Assembly (NCBI RefSeq): GCF_026151205.1
Contig: NC_087073.1
Span: 22,419,779-22,483,778, forward strand
DNA length: 64,000 nucleotides
Origin: Bolinopsis microptera
Lineage: Eukaryota > Ctenophora > Tentaculata > Lobata > Bolinopsidae
Direction of reading: 5' to 3'
A program made the position numbers and the translations under genes. The notes beneath the pieces were generated by a model. That model saw only the letters and a program-made list of their open reading frames with translations. It was not told where the DNA came from and did not search any database. Below, piece after piece: positions 12,101 through 25,412 of this stretch. Position 1 is the stretch's first letter, and every line of letters starts with the position of its first letter.

Positions 12101-15100
12101 GCAAAAATTTCATCTAATCTGTCAAATTTGTGTTCAGAAAATTTCATATTTAAAAATGGGACAGACTTTTGAAAATACAACTTTTCGTAATCTTAAGCTT
12201 TCTGCTGTGGGCTTCCTCCGACCGATATCAAACTTCCAGCATCTTAATCGTGTCATATTCCATCTATAGTTGACTTACTAATTGGTTGCAGGTGAGAAAT
12301 TGAGTAAAAACTGTAAAATTTCGGTCCTGGAAATTTCATCTTCAAAAACTGAAAATGGGACAGAGATTTGGAATATATGATTTTACAATTTTATACAGGA
12401 TTTTGACTTCAAGTACCCCAATTTGGTTTCATACCATCATCAATTAACTGACTAATTGGTTTGTGGGCAAAAATGTCATCTAATCTGTCAAATTTGTGTT
12501 CAGAAAATTTCATATTTGAAAATGGGACAGACTTTTGAAAATACAACTTTTCGTAATCTTAAGCTTTCTGCTGTGGGCTTCCTCCGACCGATATCAAACT
12601 TCCAGCACCTCAATCGTGTCATATGCCATCTATAGTTGACTTACTAATTGGTTGCAGGTGAGAAATTCAGTAAAAACTGTAAAATTTCGGTCCTGGAAAT
12701 TTCACCTTCAAAAACTGAAAATGGGACAGAGATTTGGAATATATGATTTTACAATTTTATACGGGATTTTGACTTCCAGTACCCCAATTTGGTTTCATAC
12801 CATCATCAATTAACTGACTAATTGGTTTGTGGGCAAAAATGTCATCTAATCTGTCAAATTTGTGTTCAGAAAATTTCATATTTGAAAATGGGACAGACTT
12901 TTGAAAATACAACTTTTCGTTTTCTTAAGCTTTCTGCTGTGGGCTTCCTCCGACCGATATCAAACTTCCAGCACCTCAATCGTGTCATATGCCATCTATA
13001 GTTGACTTACTAATTGGTTGCAGGTGAGAAATTCAGTAAAAACTGTAAAATTTCGGTCCTGGAAATTTCATCTTCAAAAACTGAAAATGGGACAGAGATT
13101 TGGAATATATGATTTTACAATTTTATTCGGGATTTTGACTTCCAGTACCCCAATTTGGCTTCATGCCATCATCAATTAACTGACTAATTGGTTTGTGGGC
13201 AAAAATTTAATCTAATCTGTCAAATTTGTGTTCAGAAAATTTCATATTTAAAAATGGGACAGACTTTTGAAAATACAACTTTTCGTTTTCTTAAGCTTTC
13301 TGCTGTGGGCTTCCTCCGACCGATATCAAACTTCCAGCATCTTAATCGTGTCATATTCCATCTATAGTTGACTTACTAATTGGTTGCAGGTGAGAAATTG
13401 AGTAAAAACTGTAAAATTTCGGTCCTGGAAATTTCATCTTCAAAAACTGAAAATGGGACAGAGATTTGGAATATATGATTTTACAATTTTATACAGGATT
13501 TTGACTTCAAGTACCCCAATTTGGTTTCATACCATCATCAATTAACTGACTAATTGGTTTGTGGGCAAAAATGTCATCTAATCTGTCAAATTTGTGTTCA
13601 GAAAATTTCATATTTGAAAATGGGACAGACTTTTGAAAATACAACTTTTCGTAATCTTAAGCTTTCTGCTGTGGGCTTCCTCCGACCGATATCAAACTTC
13701 CAGCACCTCAATCGTGTCATATGCCATCTATAGTTGACTTACTAATTGGTTGCAGGTGAGAAATTCAGTAAAAACTGTAAAATTTCGGTCCTGGAAATTT
13801 CATCTTCAAAAACTGAAAATGGGACAGAGATTTGGAATATATGATTTTACAATTTTATTCGGGATTTTTACTTCCAGTACCCCAATTTGGCTTCATGCCA
13901 TCATCAATTAACTGACTAATTGGTTTGTGGGCAAAAATTTAATCTAATCTGTCAAATTTGTGTTCAGAAAATTTCATATTTAAAAATGGGACAGACTTTT
14001 GAAAATACAACTTTTCGTTTTCTTAAGCTTTCTGCTGTGGGCTTCCTCCGACCGATATCAAATTTCCAGCATCTTAATCGTGTCATATTCCATCTATAGT
14101 TGACTTACTAATTGGTTGCAGGTGAGAAATTGAGTAAAAACTGTAAAATTTCGGTCCTGGTAATTTCATCTTCAAAAACTGAAAATGGGACAGAGATTTG
14201 GAATATATGATTTTACAATTTTATACAGGATTTTGACTTCAAGTACCCCAACTGACTAATTGGTTTGTGGGCAAAAATGTCATCTAATCTGTCAAATTTG
14301 TGTTCAGAAAATTTCATATTTGAAAATGGGACAGACTTTTGAAAATACAACTTTTCGTAATCTTAAGCTTTCTGCTGTGGGCTTCCTCCGACCGATATCA
14401 AACTTCCAGCACCTCAATCGTGTCATATGCCATCTATAGTTGACTTACTAATTGGTTGCAGGTGAGAAATTCAGTAAAAACTGTAAAATTTCGGTCCTGG
14501 AAATTTCACCTTCAAAAACTGAAAATGGGACAGAGATTTGGAATATATGATTTTAAAATTTTATACGGGATTTTGACTTCCAGTACCCCAATTTGGTTTC
14601 ATACCATCATCAATTAACTGAATAATTGGTTTGTGGGCAAAAATGTCATCTAATCTGTCAAATTTGTGTTCAGAAAATTTCATATTTGAAAATGGGACAG
14701 ACTTTTGAAAATACAACTTTTCGTTTTCTTAAGCTTTCTGCTGTGGGCTTCCTCCGACCGATATCAAACTTCCAGCACCTCAATCGTGTCATATGCCATC
14801 TATAGTTGACTTACTAATTGGTTGCAGGTAAGAAATTCAGTAAAAACTGTAATATTTCGGTCCTGGAAATTTCTTCTTCAAAAACTGAAAATGGGACAGA
14901 GATTTGGAATATATGATTTTACAATTTTATTCGGGATTTTGACTTCCAGTACCCCAATTTGGTTTCATAACATCATCAATTAACTGACTAATTGGTTTGT
15001 GGGCAAAAATGTCATCTAATCTGTCAAATTTGTGTTCAGAAAATTTCATATTTGAAAATGGGACAGACTTTTGAAAATACAACTTTTCGTAATCTTAAGC

Positions 15101-18100
15101 TTTCTGCTGTGGGCTTCCTCCGACCGATATCAAACTTCCAGCACCTCAATCGTGTCATATGCCATCTATAGTTGACTTACTAATTGGTTGCAGGTGAGAA
15201 ATTCAGTAAAAACTGTAAAATTTCGGTCCTGGAAATTTCACCTTCAAAAACTGAAAATGGGACAGAGATTTGGAATATATGATTTTACAATTTTATACGG
15301 GATTTTGACTTCCAGTACCCCAATTTGGTTTCATACCATCATCAATTAACTGAATAATTGGTTTGTGGGCAAAAATGTCATCTAATCTGTCAAATTTGTG
15401 TTCAGAAAATTTCATATTTGAAAATGGGACAGACTTTTGAAAATACAACTTTTCGTTTTCTTAAGCTTTCTGCTGTGGGCTTCCTCCGACCGATATCAAA
15501 CTTCCAGCACCTCAATCGTGTCATATGCCATCTATAGTTGACTTACTAATTGGTTGCAGGTAAGAAATTCAGTAAAAACTGTAATATTTCGGTCCTGGAA
15601 ATTTCATCTTCAAAAACTGAAAATGGGACAGAGATTTGGAATATATGATTTTACAATTTTATTCGGGATTTTGACTTCCAGTACCCCAATTTGGTTTCAT
15701 AACATCATCAATTAACTGACTAATTGGTTTGTGGGCAAAAATGTCATCTAATCTGTCAAATTTGTGTTAAGAAAATTTCATATTTGAAAATGGGACAGAC
15801 TTTTGAAAATACAACTTTTCGTTTTCTTAAGCTTTCTGCTGTGGGCTTCCTCCGACCGATATCAAACTTCCAGCACCTCAATCGTGTCATATGCCATCTA
15901 TAGTTGACTTACTAATTGGTTGCAGGTGAGAAATTCAGTAAAAACTGTAAAATTTCGGTCCTGGAAATTTCACCTTCAAAAACTGAAAATGGGACAGAGA
16001 TTTGGAATATATGATTTTACAATTTTATACGGGATTTTGACTTCCAGTACCCCAATTTGGTTTCATACCATCATCAATTAACTGAATAATTGGTTTGTGG
16101 GCAAAAATGTCATCTAATCTGTCAAATTTGTGTTCAGAAAATGTCATATTTGAAAATGGGACAGACTTTTTAAAATACAACTTTTCGTTTTCTTAAGCTT
16201 TCTGCTGTGGGCTTCCTCCGACCGATATCAAACTTCCAGCACCTCAATCGTGTCATATGCCATCTATAGTTGACTTACTAATTGGTTGCAGGTAAGAAAT
16301 TCAGTAAAAACTGTAAACTTTCGGTCCTGGAAATTTCATCTTCAAAAACTGAAAATGGGACAGAGATTTGGAATATATGATTTTACAATTTTATTCGGGA
16401 TTTTGACTTCCAGTACCCCAATTTGGTTTCATAACATCATCAATTAACTGACTAATTGGTTTGTGGGCAAAAATGTCATGTAATCTGTCAAATTTGTGTT
16501 CAGAAAATTTCATATTTGAAAATGGGACAGACTTTTGAAAATACAACTTTTCGTTTTCTTAAGCTTTCTGCTGTGGGCTTCCTCCGACCGATATCAAACT
16601 TCCAGCACCTCAATCGTGTCATATGCCATCTATAGTTGACTTACTAATTGGTTGCAGGTGAGAAATTCAGTAAAAACTGTAAAATTTCGGTCCTGGAAAT
16701 TTCACCTTCAAAAACTGAAAATGGGACAGAGATTTGGAATATATGATTTTACAATTTTATACGGGATTTTGACTTCCAGTACCCCAATTTGGTTTCATAC
16801 CATCATCAATTAACTGAATAATTGGTTTGTGGGCAAAAATGTCATCTAATCTGTCAAATTTGTGTTCAGAAAATGTCATATTTGAAAATGGGACAGACTT
16901 TTTAAAATACAACTTTTCGTTTTCTTAAGCTTTCTGCTGTGGGCTTCCTCCGACCGATATCAAACTTCCAGCACCTCAATCGTGTCATATGCCATCTATA
17001 GTTGACTTACTAATTGGTTGCAGGTAAGAAATTCAGTAAAAACTGTAAACTTTCGGTCCTGGAAATTTCATCTTCAAAAACTGAAAATGGGACAGAGATT
17101 TGGAATATATGATTTTACAATTTTATTCGGGATTTTGACTTCCAGTACCCCAATTTGGTTTCATAACATCATCAATTAACTGACTAATTGGTTTGTGGGC
17201 AAAAATGTCATGTAATCTGTCAAATTTGTGTTCAGAAAATTTCATATTTGAAAATGGGACAGACTTTTGAAAATACAACTTTTCGTTTTCTTAAGCTTTC
17301 TGCTGTGGGCTTCCTCTGACCGATATCAAACTTCCAGCACCTCAATCGTGTCATATGCCATCTATAGTTGACTTACTAATTGGTTGCAGATGAGAAATTC
17401 AGTAAAAACTGTAAAATTTCGGTCCTGGAAATTTCATCTTCAAAAACTGAAAATGGGACAGAGATTTGGAATATATGATTTTACAATTTTATTCGGGATT
17501 TTGACTTCCAGTACCCCAATTTGGTTTCATAACATCATCAATTAACTGACTAATTGGTTTGTGGGCAAAAATGTCATCTAATCTGTCAAATTTGTGTTCA
17601 GAAAATTTCATATTTGAAAATGGGACAGACTTTTGAAAATACAACTTTTCGTTTTCTTAAGCTTTCTGCTGTGGGCTTCCTCCGACCGATATCAAACTTC
17701 CAGCACCTCAATCGTGTCATATGCCATCTATAGTTGACTTACTAATTGGTTGCAGGTGAGAAATTCAGTAAAAACTGTAAAATTTCGGTCCTGGAAATTT
17801 CACCTTCAAAAACTGAAAATGGGACAGAGATTTGGAATATATGATTTTACAATTTTATACGGGATTTTGACTTCCAGTACCCCAATTTGGTTTCATACCA
17901 TCATCAATTAACTGAATAATTGGTTTGTGGGCAAAAATGTCATCTAATCTGTCAAATTTGTGTTCAGAAAATGTCATATTTGAAAATGGGACAGACTTTT
18001 TAAAATACAACTTTTCGTTTTCTTAAGCTTTCTGCTGTGGGCTTCCTCCGACCGATATCAAACTTCCAGCACCTCAATCGTGTCATATGCCATCTATAGT

Positions 18101-20030
18101 TGACTTACTAATTGGTTGCAGGTAAGAAATTCAGTAAAAACTGTAAACTTTCGGTCCTGGAAATTTCATCTTCAAAAACTGAAAATGGGACAGAGATTTG
18201 GAATATATGATTTTACAATTTTATTCGGGATTTTGACTTCCAGTACCCCAATTTGGTTTCATAACATCATCAATTAACTGACTAATTGGTTTGTGGGCAA
18301 AAATGTCATCTAATCTGTCAAATTTGTGTTCAGAAAATTTCATATTTGAAAATGGGACAGACTTTTGAAAATACAACTTTTCGTTTTCTTAAGCTTTCTG
18401 CTGTGGGCTTCCTCCGACCGATATCAAACTTCCAGCACCTCAATCGTGTCATATGCCATCTATAGTTGACTTACTAATTGGTTGCAGGTGAGAAATTCAG
18501 TAAAAACTGTAAAATTTCGGTCCTGGAAATTTCACCTTCAAAAACTGAAAATGGGACAGAGATTTGGAATATATGATTTTACAATTTTATACGGGATTTT
18601 GACTTCCAGTACCCCAATTTGGTTTCATACCATCATCAATTAACTGAATAATTGGTTTGTGGGCAAAAATGTCATCTAATCTGTCAAATTTGTGTTCAGA
18701 AAATGTCATATTTGAAAATGGGACAGACTTTTTAAAATACAACTTTTCGTTTTCTTAAGCTTTCTGCTGTGGGCTTCCTCCGACCGATATCAAACTTCCA
18801 GCACCTCAATCGTGTCATATGCCATCTATAGTTGACTTACTAATTGGTTGCAGGTAAGAAATTCAGTAAAAACTGTAAACTTTCGGTCCTGGAAATTTCA
18901 TCTTCAAAAACTGAAAATGGGACAGAGATTTGGAATATATGATTTTACAATTTTATTCGGGATTTTGACTTCCAGTACCCCAATTTGGTTTCATAACATC
19001 ATCAATTAACTGACTAATTGGTTTGTGGGCAAAAATGTCATGTAATCTGTCAAATTTGTGTTCAGAAAATTTCATATTTGAAAATGGGACAGACTTTTGA
19101 AAATACAACTTTTCGTTTTCTTAAGCTTTCTGCTGTGGGCTTCCTCTGACCGATATCAAACTTCCAGCACCTCAATCGTGTCATATGCCATCTATAGTTG
19201 ACTTACTAATTGGTTGCAGATGAGAAATTCAGTAAAAACTGTAAAATTTCGGTCCTGGAAATTTCATCTTCAAAAACTGAAAATGGGACAGAGATTTGGA
19301 ATATATGATTTTACAATTTTATACGGGATTTTGACTTCCAGTACCCCAATTTGGTTTCATACCATCATCAATTAACTGACTAATTGGTTTGTGGGCAAAA
19401 ATGTCATCTAATCTGTCAAATTTGTGTTCAGAAAATTTCATATTTAAAAATGGGACAGACATTCGAAAATACAACTTTTCGTTTTCTTAAGCTTTCTGCT
19501 GTGGGCTTCCTCCGACCGATATCAAACTTCCAGCACCTCAATCGTGTCATATGCCATCTATAGTTGACTTACTAATTGGTTGCAGGTGAGAAATTCAGTA
19601 AAAACTGTAAACTTTTGGTCCTGGAAATTTCATCTTCAAAAACTGAAAATGAGGCAAAGATTGGGACAGTATGATTTTGCAGTTTTATTCGGGATTTTGA
19701 CTTCCAGTACCTCAATTTGGTATCATAACATCAGCAATTAACTGATCAATTGGTTTCTTGGCAAAAAGTTCGTCCAATCTGTCAAATTTGTGTTCAGAAA
19801 ATTTCATGTTTGAAAATGGGACAGACATTTGAAAATACAACTTCCAGCACCTCGATCGTGTCATATACCATTTACAGTTTAAACTGACTTATTGGTTACC
19901 GGAGAGAAATTCAATCTAAACTGTGAAATTTCATCTTCAAAATATGAAAATGGGACAGAGAAAAGGACAATACGATTTTTCCATTTTGTCCCCGATTTCG
20001 ATTTCCAGTACCTCAATTTGGTCTCATACG
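3190..20030. repeat. 366-bp satellite, about 45 tandem copies
   Basis: The landmark GGGACAGACTTTTG recurs every 366 bp over about 16.5 kb (3357, 3723, 4089, 4455, 4821, 5187 and so on). Each unit is an old dimer: its two parts (about 198 and 168 bp) both begin GAAAATGGGACAGA and align through ACTTCCAG-ACC-CAAT and ACTAATTGGTTG/T. Marker variants show higher-order repeats. TATACAGGATTTTGACTTCA recurs at 10193, 11291, 12392 and 13490 (about 1,100 bp, three units) and AGAAAATGTCATATTTG recurs at 732- and 1,098-bp steps from 16.1 to 18.7 kb. The first copy and the last two (19.6-20.03 kb) are strongly diverged, as expected of array edges. No coding function is supported. Confidence 0.96.
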
Positions 20031-20650
20031 CCTAAGATAATATTTAGCTATTCCATTATCTGTAAACTCTAACATTTTTTTGGTGATAACAAAGAAAAAG
20101 TCTGTATTCACCACTTTCGTCACAAAGCCAATATTATGTATTTTGTAAATATCTGAAATTTAATGTCATCACATAGTCAACATATCCAAACCTGTGTCTC
20201 ACTCTCATTGCCTTAAATATATAATATAGTCAAAATATTTGTGGGTCATAGGACTTCACTGAATTTGTGGCGTCATAAAAATTGTATGTATGAAAAAACT
20301 TTCAAATTTCATTCAATCCATTATATAATAGGTATGCAATTATCACGAAGAATTCTTATAAAGATATATTAAATATCAGATATGGTCATATTAACGGTCC
20401 AACTCAAAGAATTTTACCACATTGGTACCGGTTACTTAAAAGTAGAAATTGCCACTTTTAGGAGCATATTTTTTCAATAACTCTGCCTAACAGCAGAAAT
20501 GGCTCTCCTTTAATCTGATGACTTCAGATAACTGTATTTAATACAGTAGTATCCAGATCATATATATTAAACAATAAAATAACTGGTAAGTTTCACAAAT
20601 AACACGAAATTGCGCACTCAGACAGACTACGAGTTCTGGTCGGCTCACTA
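20031..20650. other. AT-rich spacer / ANP32 3' flank
   Basis: Unique sequence between the satellite edge and the ANP32 stop codon. It should include the ANP32 3' UTR (minus strand), but no AATAAA is evident on that strand close to the stop. Nothing else recognised. Confidence 0.45.
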
Positions 20651-23600
20651 TCACAGCTCTACATCATCTGATACATTCTTAATGTCAGGGTCTATTTTAG
20701 CTCGCTTTGCAGCTGGTTGTGATTCGTCGTCAGGAACCTCTACTACTGCCTCCTCGTTATCAGATACATTTTGTTCTTCTCCATCTTCTCCTTCTTTATC
20801 GTCATCCTGAAATCAGCAATCCCTTTCAGCGCGTAGTTGACAATGTAAGATTAATTAATATGAGACACAGGAATAACCTGAATTAGATTTAAATATGATT
20901 TTACAAAGAGTTGACAAAAGCACATGAATATAAACTTGATAATCGCTTACCTCCTCCTCCTCCTCCTCCTCCTCCTCCTCCTCCTCGCTATCTAAATCAT
21001 CGTCCTCTCCCTCATCTAACTCGAAGTCTTCATCTGAATCAGGCTCTGCAGTACCCTCCCTATTTCATTATTTAGGTTTATTGACCCAACATTCGGATAG
21101 GAGCAAAACAGGCAAAATTGTAAACAAAAATGATCGAGCGCGGGTAAAACTTGCGCGCTAAAATGGCGCGAAAATTAAAAAATCAATTTTGAGTAGACCT
21201 TTTCTAAAGTCACCAGAAGACGTTTCCCTGAAATGTGTATGCGATTTTGTATGCGATTTGCGCGCCGCACGTACGTTAAAATAATTATATTTGTAGAATT
21301 TATGACGGTAACCCTTCAAAAGTCAAAATAAACTGCTCGTATATTTATAGACACTATGATATGAATAACTAAATAACACCTTGAACCCAACTTGGAACCA
21401 CATCCAAGGGCTGCACCGACCCCAGAAAAGCTATAATTCAAGTCAAAAATCTTTACTCGGCCCTGTATGTGATTTGTGTTCCGGGGTAGTGGACAGATGT
21501 TTTAGTGGTTGAATAGCTAGTACCTATCCCAAACCATCATAAAAACCAAGTTTTGTTCTCTCAACCCACTCAGGCCACTCCCAGGGGCCACACATAACCC
21601 AAAATAGCTGAAATCCAGGTCAAATCCCATACATAAAAATCAAGACTAAGAATCTTTACCCCCGTATGCGATTTATGTTCCGGGGTAGGTGGCCCATGTT
21701 TTAGTATAAACCACTCTCAAACCACTCAGGCCACTCCCAGGAGCCACGCCCATCCCAAAATAGCTGAAATCCAGCTGAAATCCCATACAAATTCAGACTG
21801 AGAATCTTTACCCCCGTATGCGATTTATGTTCCGGGGTAGGTGGCCCATGTTTTAGTATAAAAATGGGTACTGCCTATCCCAAACCATCATAAAAACGAA
21901 GTTTCAACCTCTCAAACCACTCAGGCCACTCCCAGGGGCCACGCCCATCACAAAATAGCTGAAATCCTGGTCAAATCCCATACAAATTCAGACTGAGAAT
22001 CTTTACCCCCGTATGCGATTTATGTTCCGGGGTAGGTGGCCCATGTTCTAGTATAAAAATGGGTACAACCTATCCCAAACCATCATAAAAACCAAGTTTC
22101 GACCTCTCAAACCACTCAGGCCACTCCCAGGAGCCACGCCCATCCCAAAATAGCTGAAATCCAGCTGAAATCCTAACAAATTCAGACTGAGAATCTTTAC
22201 CCCCGTATGCGATTTATGTTCCGGGGTAGGTGGCCCATGTTCTAGTATAAAAATGGGTACTGCCTATCCCAAACCATCATAAAAATCAAGTTTCGACCTC
22301 TCAACCCACTCAGGCCACTCCCAGGAGCCACGCCCATCCCAAAATTACTGAAATCCAGCTAAAATCCTGACTTTAAAATCTTTACCCCCGTATGCGATTT
22401 ATGTTCCAGGGTAGGTGGCCCATGTTTTACTATAAAAATGGGTACTACCTATCCCAAACCATCATAAAAACCAAGTTTCGACCTCTCAAACCACTCAGGC
22501 CACTCCCAGGGGCCACGCCCATCACAAAATAGCTGAAATCCTGGTCAAATCCCATACAAATTCAGACTGAGAATCTTTACCCCCGTATGCGATTTATGTT
22601 CCGGGGTAGGTGGCCCATGTTTTAGAATAAAAATGGGTACTACCTATCCCAAACCATCATAAAGACTAAGTTTCGACCTCTCAAACCACTCAGGCCACTC
22701 CCAGGAGCCACGCCCATCCCAAAATAGCTGAAATCCAGCTGAAATCCTAAACAAATTCAGACTGAGAATCTTTACCCCCGTATGCGATTTATGTTCCGGG
22801 GTAGGTGGCTCATGTTCTAGTATAAAAATGGGTACTGCCTATCCCAAACCATCATAAAAATCAAGTTTCGACCTCTCAACCCACTCAGGCCACTCCCAGG
22901 AGCCACGCCCATCCCAAAATTACTGAAATCCAGCTAAAATCCTGACTTTAAAATCTTTACCCCCGTATGCAATTTATGTTCCGGGGTAGGTGGCCCATAT
23001 TTTGGTATAAAAATGGGTACAACCTATCCCAAACCATCATAAAAACCAAGTTTCGACCTCTCAAACCACTCAGGCCACTCCCAGGAGCCACGCCCATCCC
23101 AAAATAGCTGAAATCTAGCTGAAATCCCATACAAATTCAGACTGAGAATCTTTACCCCCGTATGCGATTTATGTTCCGGGGTAGGTGGCCCATGTTTTAG
23201 TATAAAAATGGGTACTACCTATCCCAAACCATCATAAAAACCAAGTTTCGACCTCTCAGACCACTCAGGCCACTTCCAGGGGCCACGCCCATCCCAAAAT
23301 AGCTGAAATCCAGCTGAAATCCTAAACAAATTCAGACTGAGAATCTTTACCCCCGTATGCGATTTATGTTCCGGGGTAGGTGGCCCATGTTTTAGAATAA
23401 AAATGGGTACTACCTATCCCAATGATATGATGGTTTGGGATAGGCAGTACCCATTTTTATACTAAAACATGGGCCACCTACCCCGGAACATAAATCGCAT
23501 ACGGGGGTAAAGATTTTCAATCTTGATTTTACCAGGATTTCAGCTATTTTGGGATGGGCGTGGCCCCTGGGAGTGGCCTGAGTGGGTTGGGAGGTCGAAA

Positions 23601-25412
23601 CTTGATTTTTATGATGGTTTGGGATAGGCAGTACCCATTTTATACTAAAACATGGGCCACCTACCCCGGAACATAAATCGCATACGGGGGTAAAGATTCT
23701 CAGTCTGGATTTGTATGGGATTTGACCTGGATTTCAGCTATTTTGGGATGGGCGTGGCCCCTGGGAGTGGCCTGAGTGGTTTGAGAGGTCGAAACTTGGT
23801 TTTTATGATGGTTTGGGATAGTCAGTACCCATTTTTATACTAAAACATGGCCCACCTACCCCGGAACATAAATCGCATACGGGGGTAAAGATTCTCAGTC
23901 TGGATTTGTATGGGATTTGACCTGGATTTCAGCTATTTTGGGATGGGCGTGGCCCCTGGGAGTGGCCTGAGTGGTTTGAGAGGTCGAAACTTGGTTTTTA
24001 TGATGGTTTGGGATAGGCAGTACCCATTTTTATACTAAAACATGGGCCACCTACCCCGGAACATAAATCGCATACGGGGGGTAAAGATTTTCAATCTTGA
24101 TTTTACCAGGATTTCAGCTATTTTGGGATGGGCGTGGCCCCTGGGAGTGGCCTGAGTGGGTTGGGAGGTCGAAACTTGATTTTTATGATGGTTTGGGACA
24201 GGTACTAACTATTTAAAACCCTAAACCTGTTCCAAATACCCCGGAACACAAATCGCATACAGGGGTGAAATCGCATACAAATCGCATACACAAATCAAGG
24301 AAACGTGCTCTCAAAGTCACGATATTGCCACGATATTGTCACAATATTGTCCACACCAGGAGATGTTTCCCCAAAATGTAAAGCAATGGTTTACTAAAAT
24401 AATGCTTAATTTCATACAAAAATAGTCCTCAAAAGGGAATGCAACGCAATTTGTCCTTTACAATTATCCTTTAACAGGTCAGAAAAAATAATGTTATTAT
24501 CTTTTCTTTTATTTTTGCTACAATCACGCCACAACATTTGTAAAAACATAACCTAACATTGTTAAGACCTTATTAATTATTTGAAGAAATTTAAATGTGT
24601 TAAGTAAAGTTTTAATACCTGTCAATTCCATCAAGGAAGGTAAGTTGTGGAATCGCTGAAAATACTTTATCTCGATATTTTTCAACTTCAGCAATCGGAC
24701 ATTCGATCAAATCCAAACTTGACAGATTACTCAGCAATTTCTGAAAGATTTTATTACATTAAATTGTACAACCAATTTTATAAAATGGATAGCTCTGAAT
24801 CACAACTCAAACAAAGGTAACCGAGATAAAACACCACCAGCATTTGTTAAAAAGTTAACCCTAGTAGCAGTGTAAAGATAAACAAACCAGTGGTTCCAGC
24901 GTAGCAACATCTTTAATCCTATTATTACAGATTCTTGAGGGAGGTGAGGTTTGGGCAACTCTTCAAATACTCCAGATCCCCCGACAACTTATTATCACTA
25001 ACCTCCAACTGTAATATCAGTGAGATATATCAAACTGGTACTTTCAGAGACAACAATAAAATAACAGTTAGCACACCGGTGTCCGGGCAATATTTTATTA
25101 TTTGGCGATTTCAACATAGGTAGGTTAGATCTCCAAAGTTAATTCCAGGTTAACTATTTTAGCACTGTCAATGTTTATTGTTGGCTTAATTAACTCACTA
25201 TGGTCGTATAACATATAATATTCTGCGTTCTAATTTCTATTATAATTAAACGTTCCCCTACTACCTACCGATCTTAGTTTGGGGTAAGCAGGGAATCCTT
25301 TAAGAGAAGTGAGACCTATGTTGATCATGCTGAGAACCTCTAACTCCTCGTATTTATCTGTTAGTCCTGTTAGCGTGCTGGCTCTACAGTTATCTAGAAA
25401 CAACTCCTTTAC
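20651..25412 (-). CDS. ANP32: ANP32 acidic leucine-rich nuclear phosphoprotein (5' end missing)
   Basis: Five exons read on the minus strand: 25412-25269 (LRR 1; VKELFLDNCR and LTDKYEELEVLSMINIGLTS), 25008-24888 (LRR 2-3; LEVSDNKLSG, CPNLTSL, NNRIKDVATLEPL), 24740-24619 (LRR cap; IPQLTFLDGID), 21059-20951 (EPDSDEDF, then a run of 12 Glu) and 20806-20651 (acidic tail with the basic patch KRAK, ending DDVEL-stop). Phases and GT/AG borders agree throughout. Order, spacing and motifs match ANP32 proteins, nuclear histone chaperones and PP2A inhibitors that bind histones through the acidic tail. Exon one (the usual N-terminal 18 or so residues) is absent, presumably in the assembly gap. One extra base near 24931-24935 shifts the frame in LRR 3; the restored register fits the LRR pattern exactly, so an assembly indel is more likely than a dead gene. 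The first LRR exon abuts a 69-bp tandem expansion. Confidence 0.88.
21400..24200. repeat. 195-bp repeat array in head-to-head halves (ANP32 intron)
   Basis: Some ten units of about 185-195 bp run rightward from about 21.4 to 23.42 kb (landmark CCCCCGTATGCGATTTATGT at 21659, 21811, 22006, 22200, 22385, 22580, 22775, 22960, 23155, 23350). They then flip at about 23,420-23,430 and about four units run in the opposite orientation to 24.2 kb. The two halves form a large inverted repeat with a very short centre. The whole array lies in the 3.6-kb intron between the fourth and third ANP32 exons counted from the 3' end. Partial units and edge decay are present at both ends. Confidence 0.92.

Noticed and set aside
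20610-20810. Plus-strand Ser-rich frame
   Set aside because: Antisense of the acidic ANP32 last exon.
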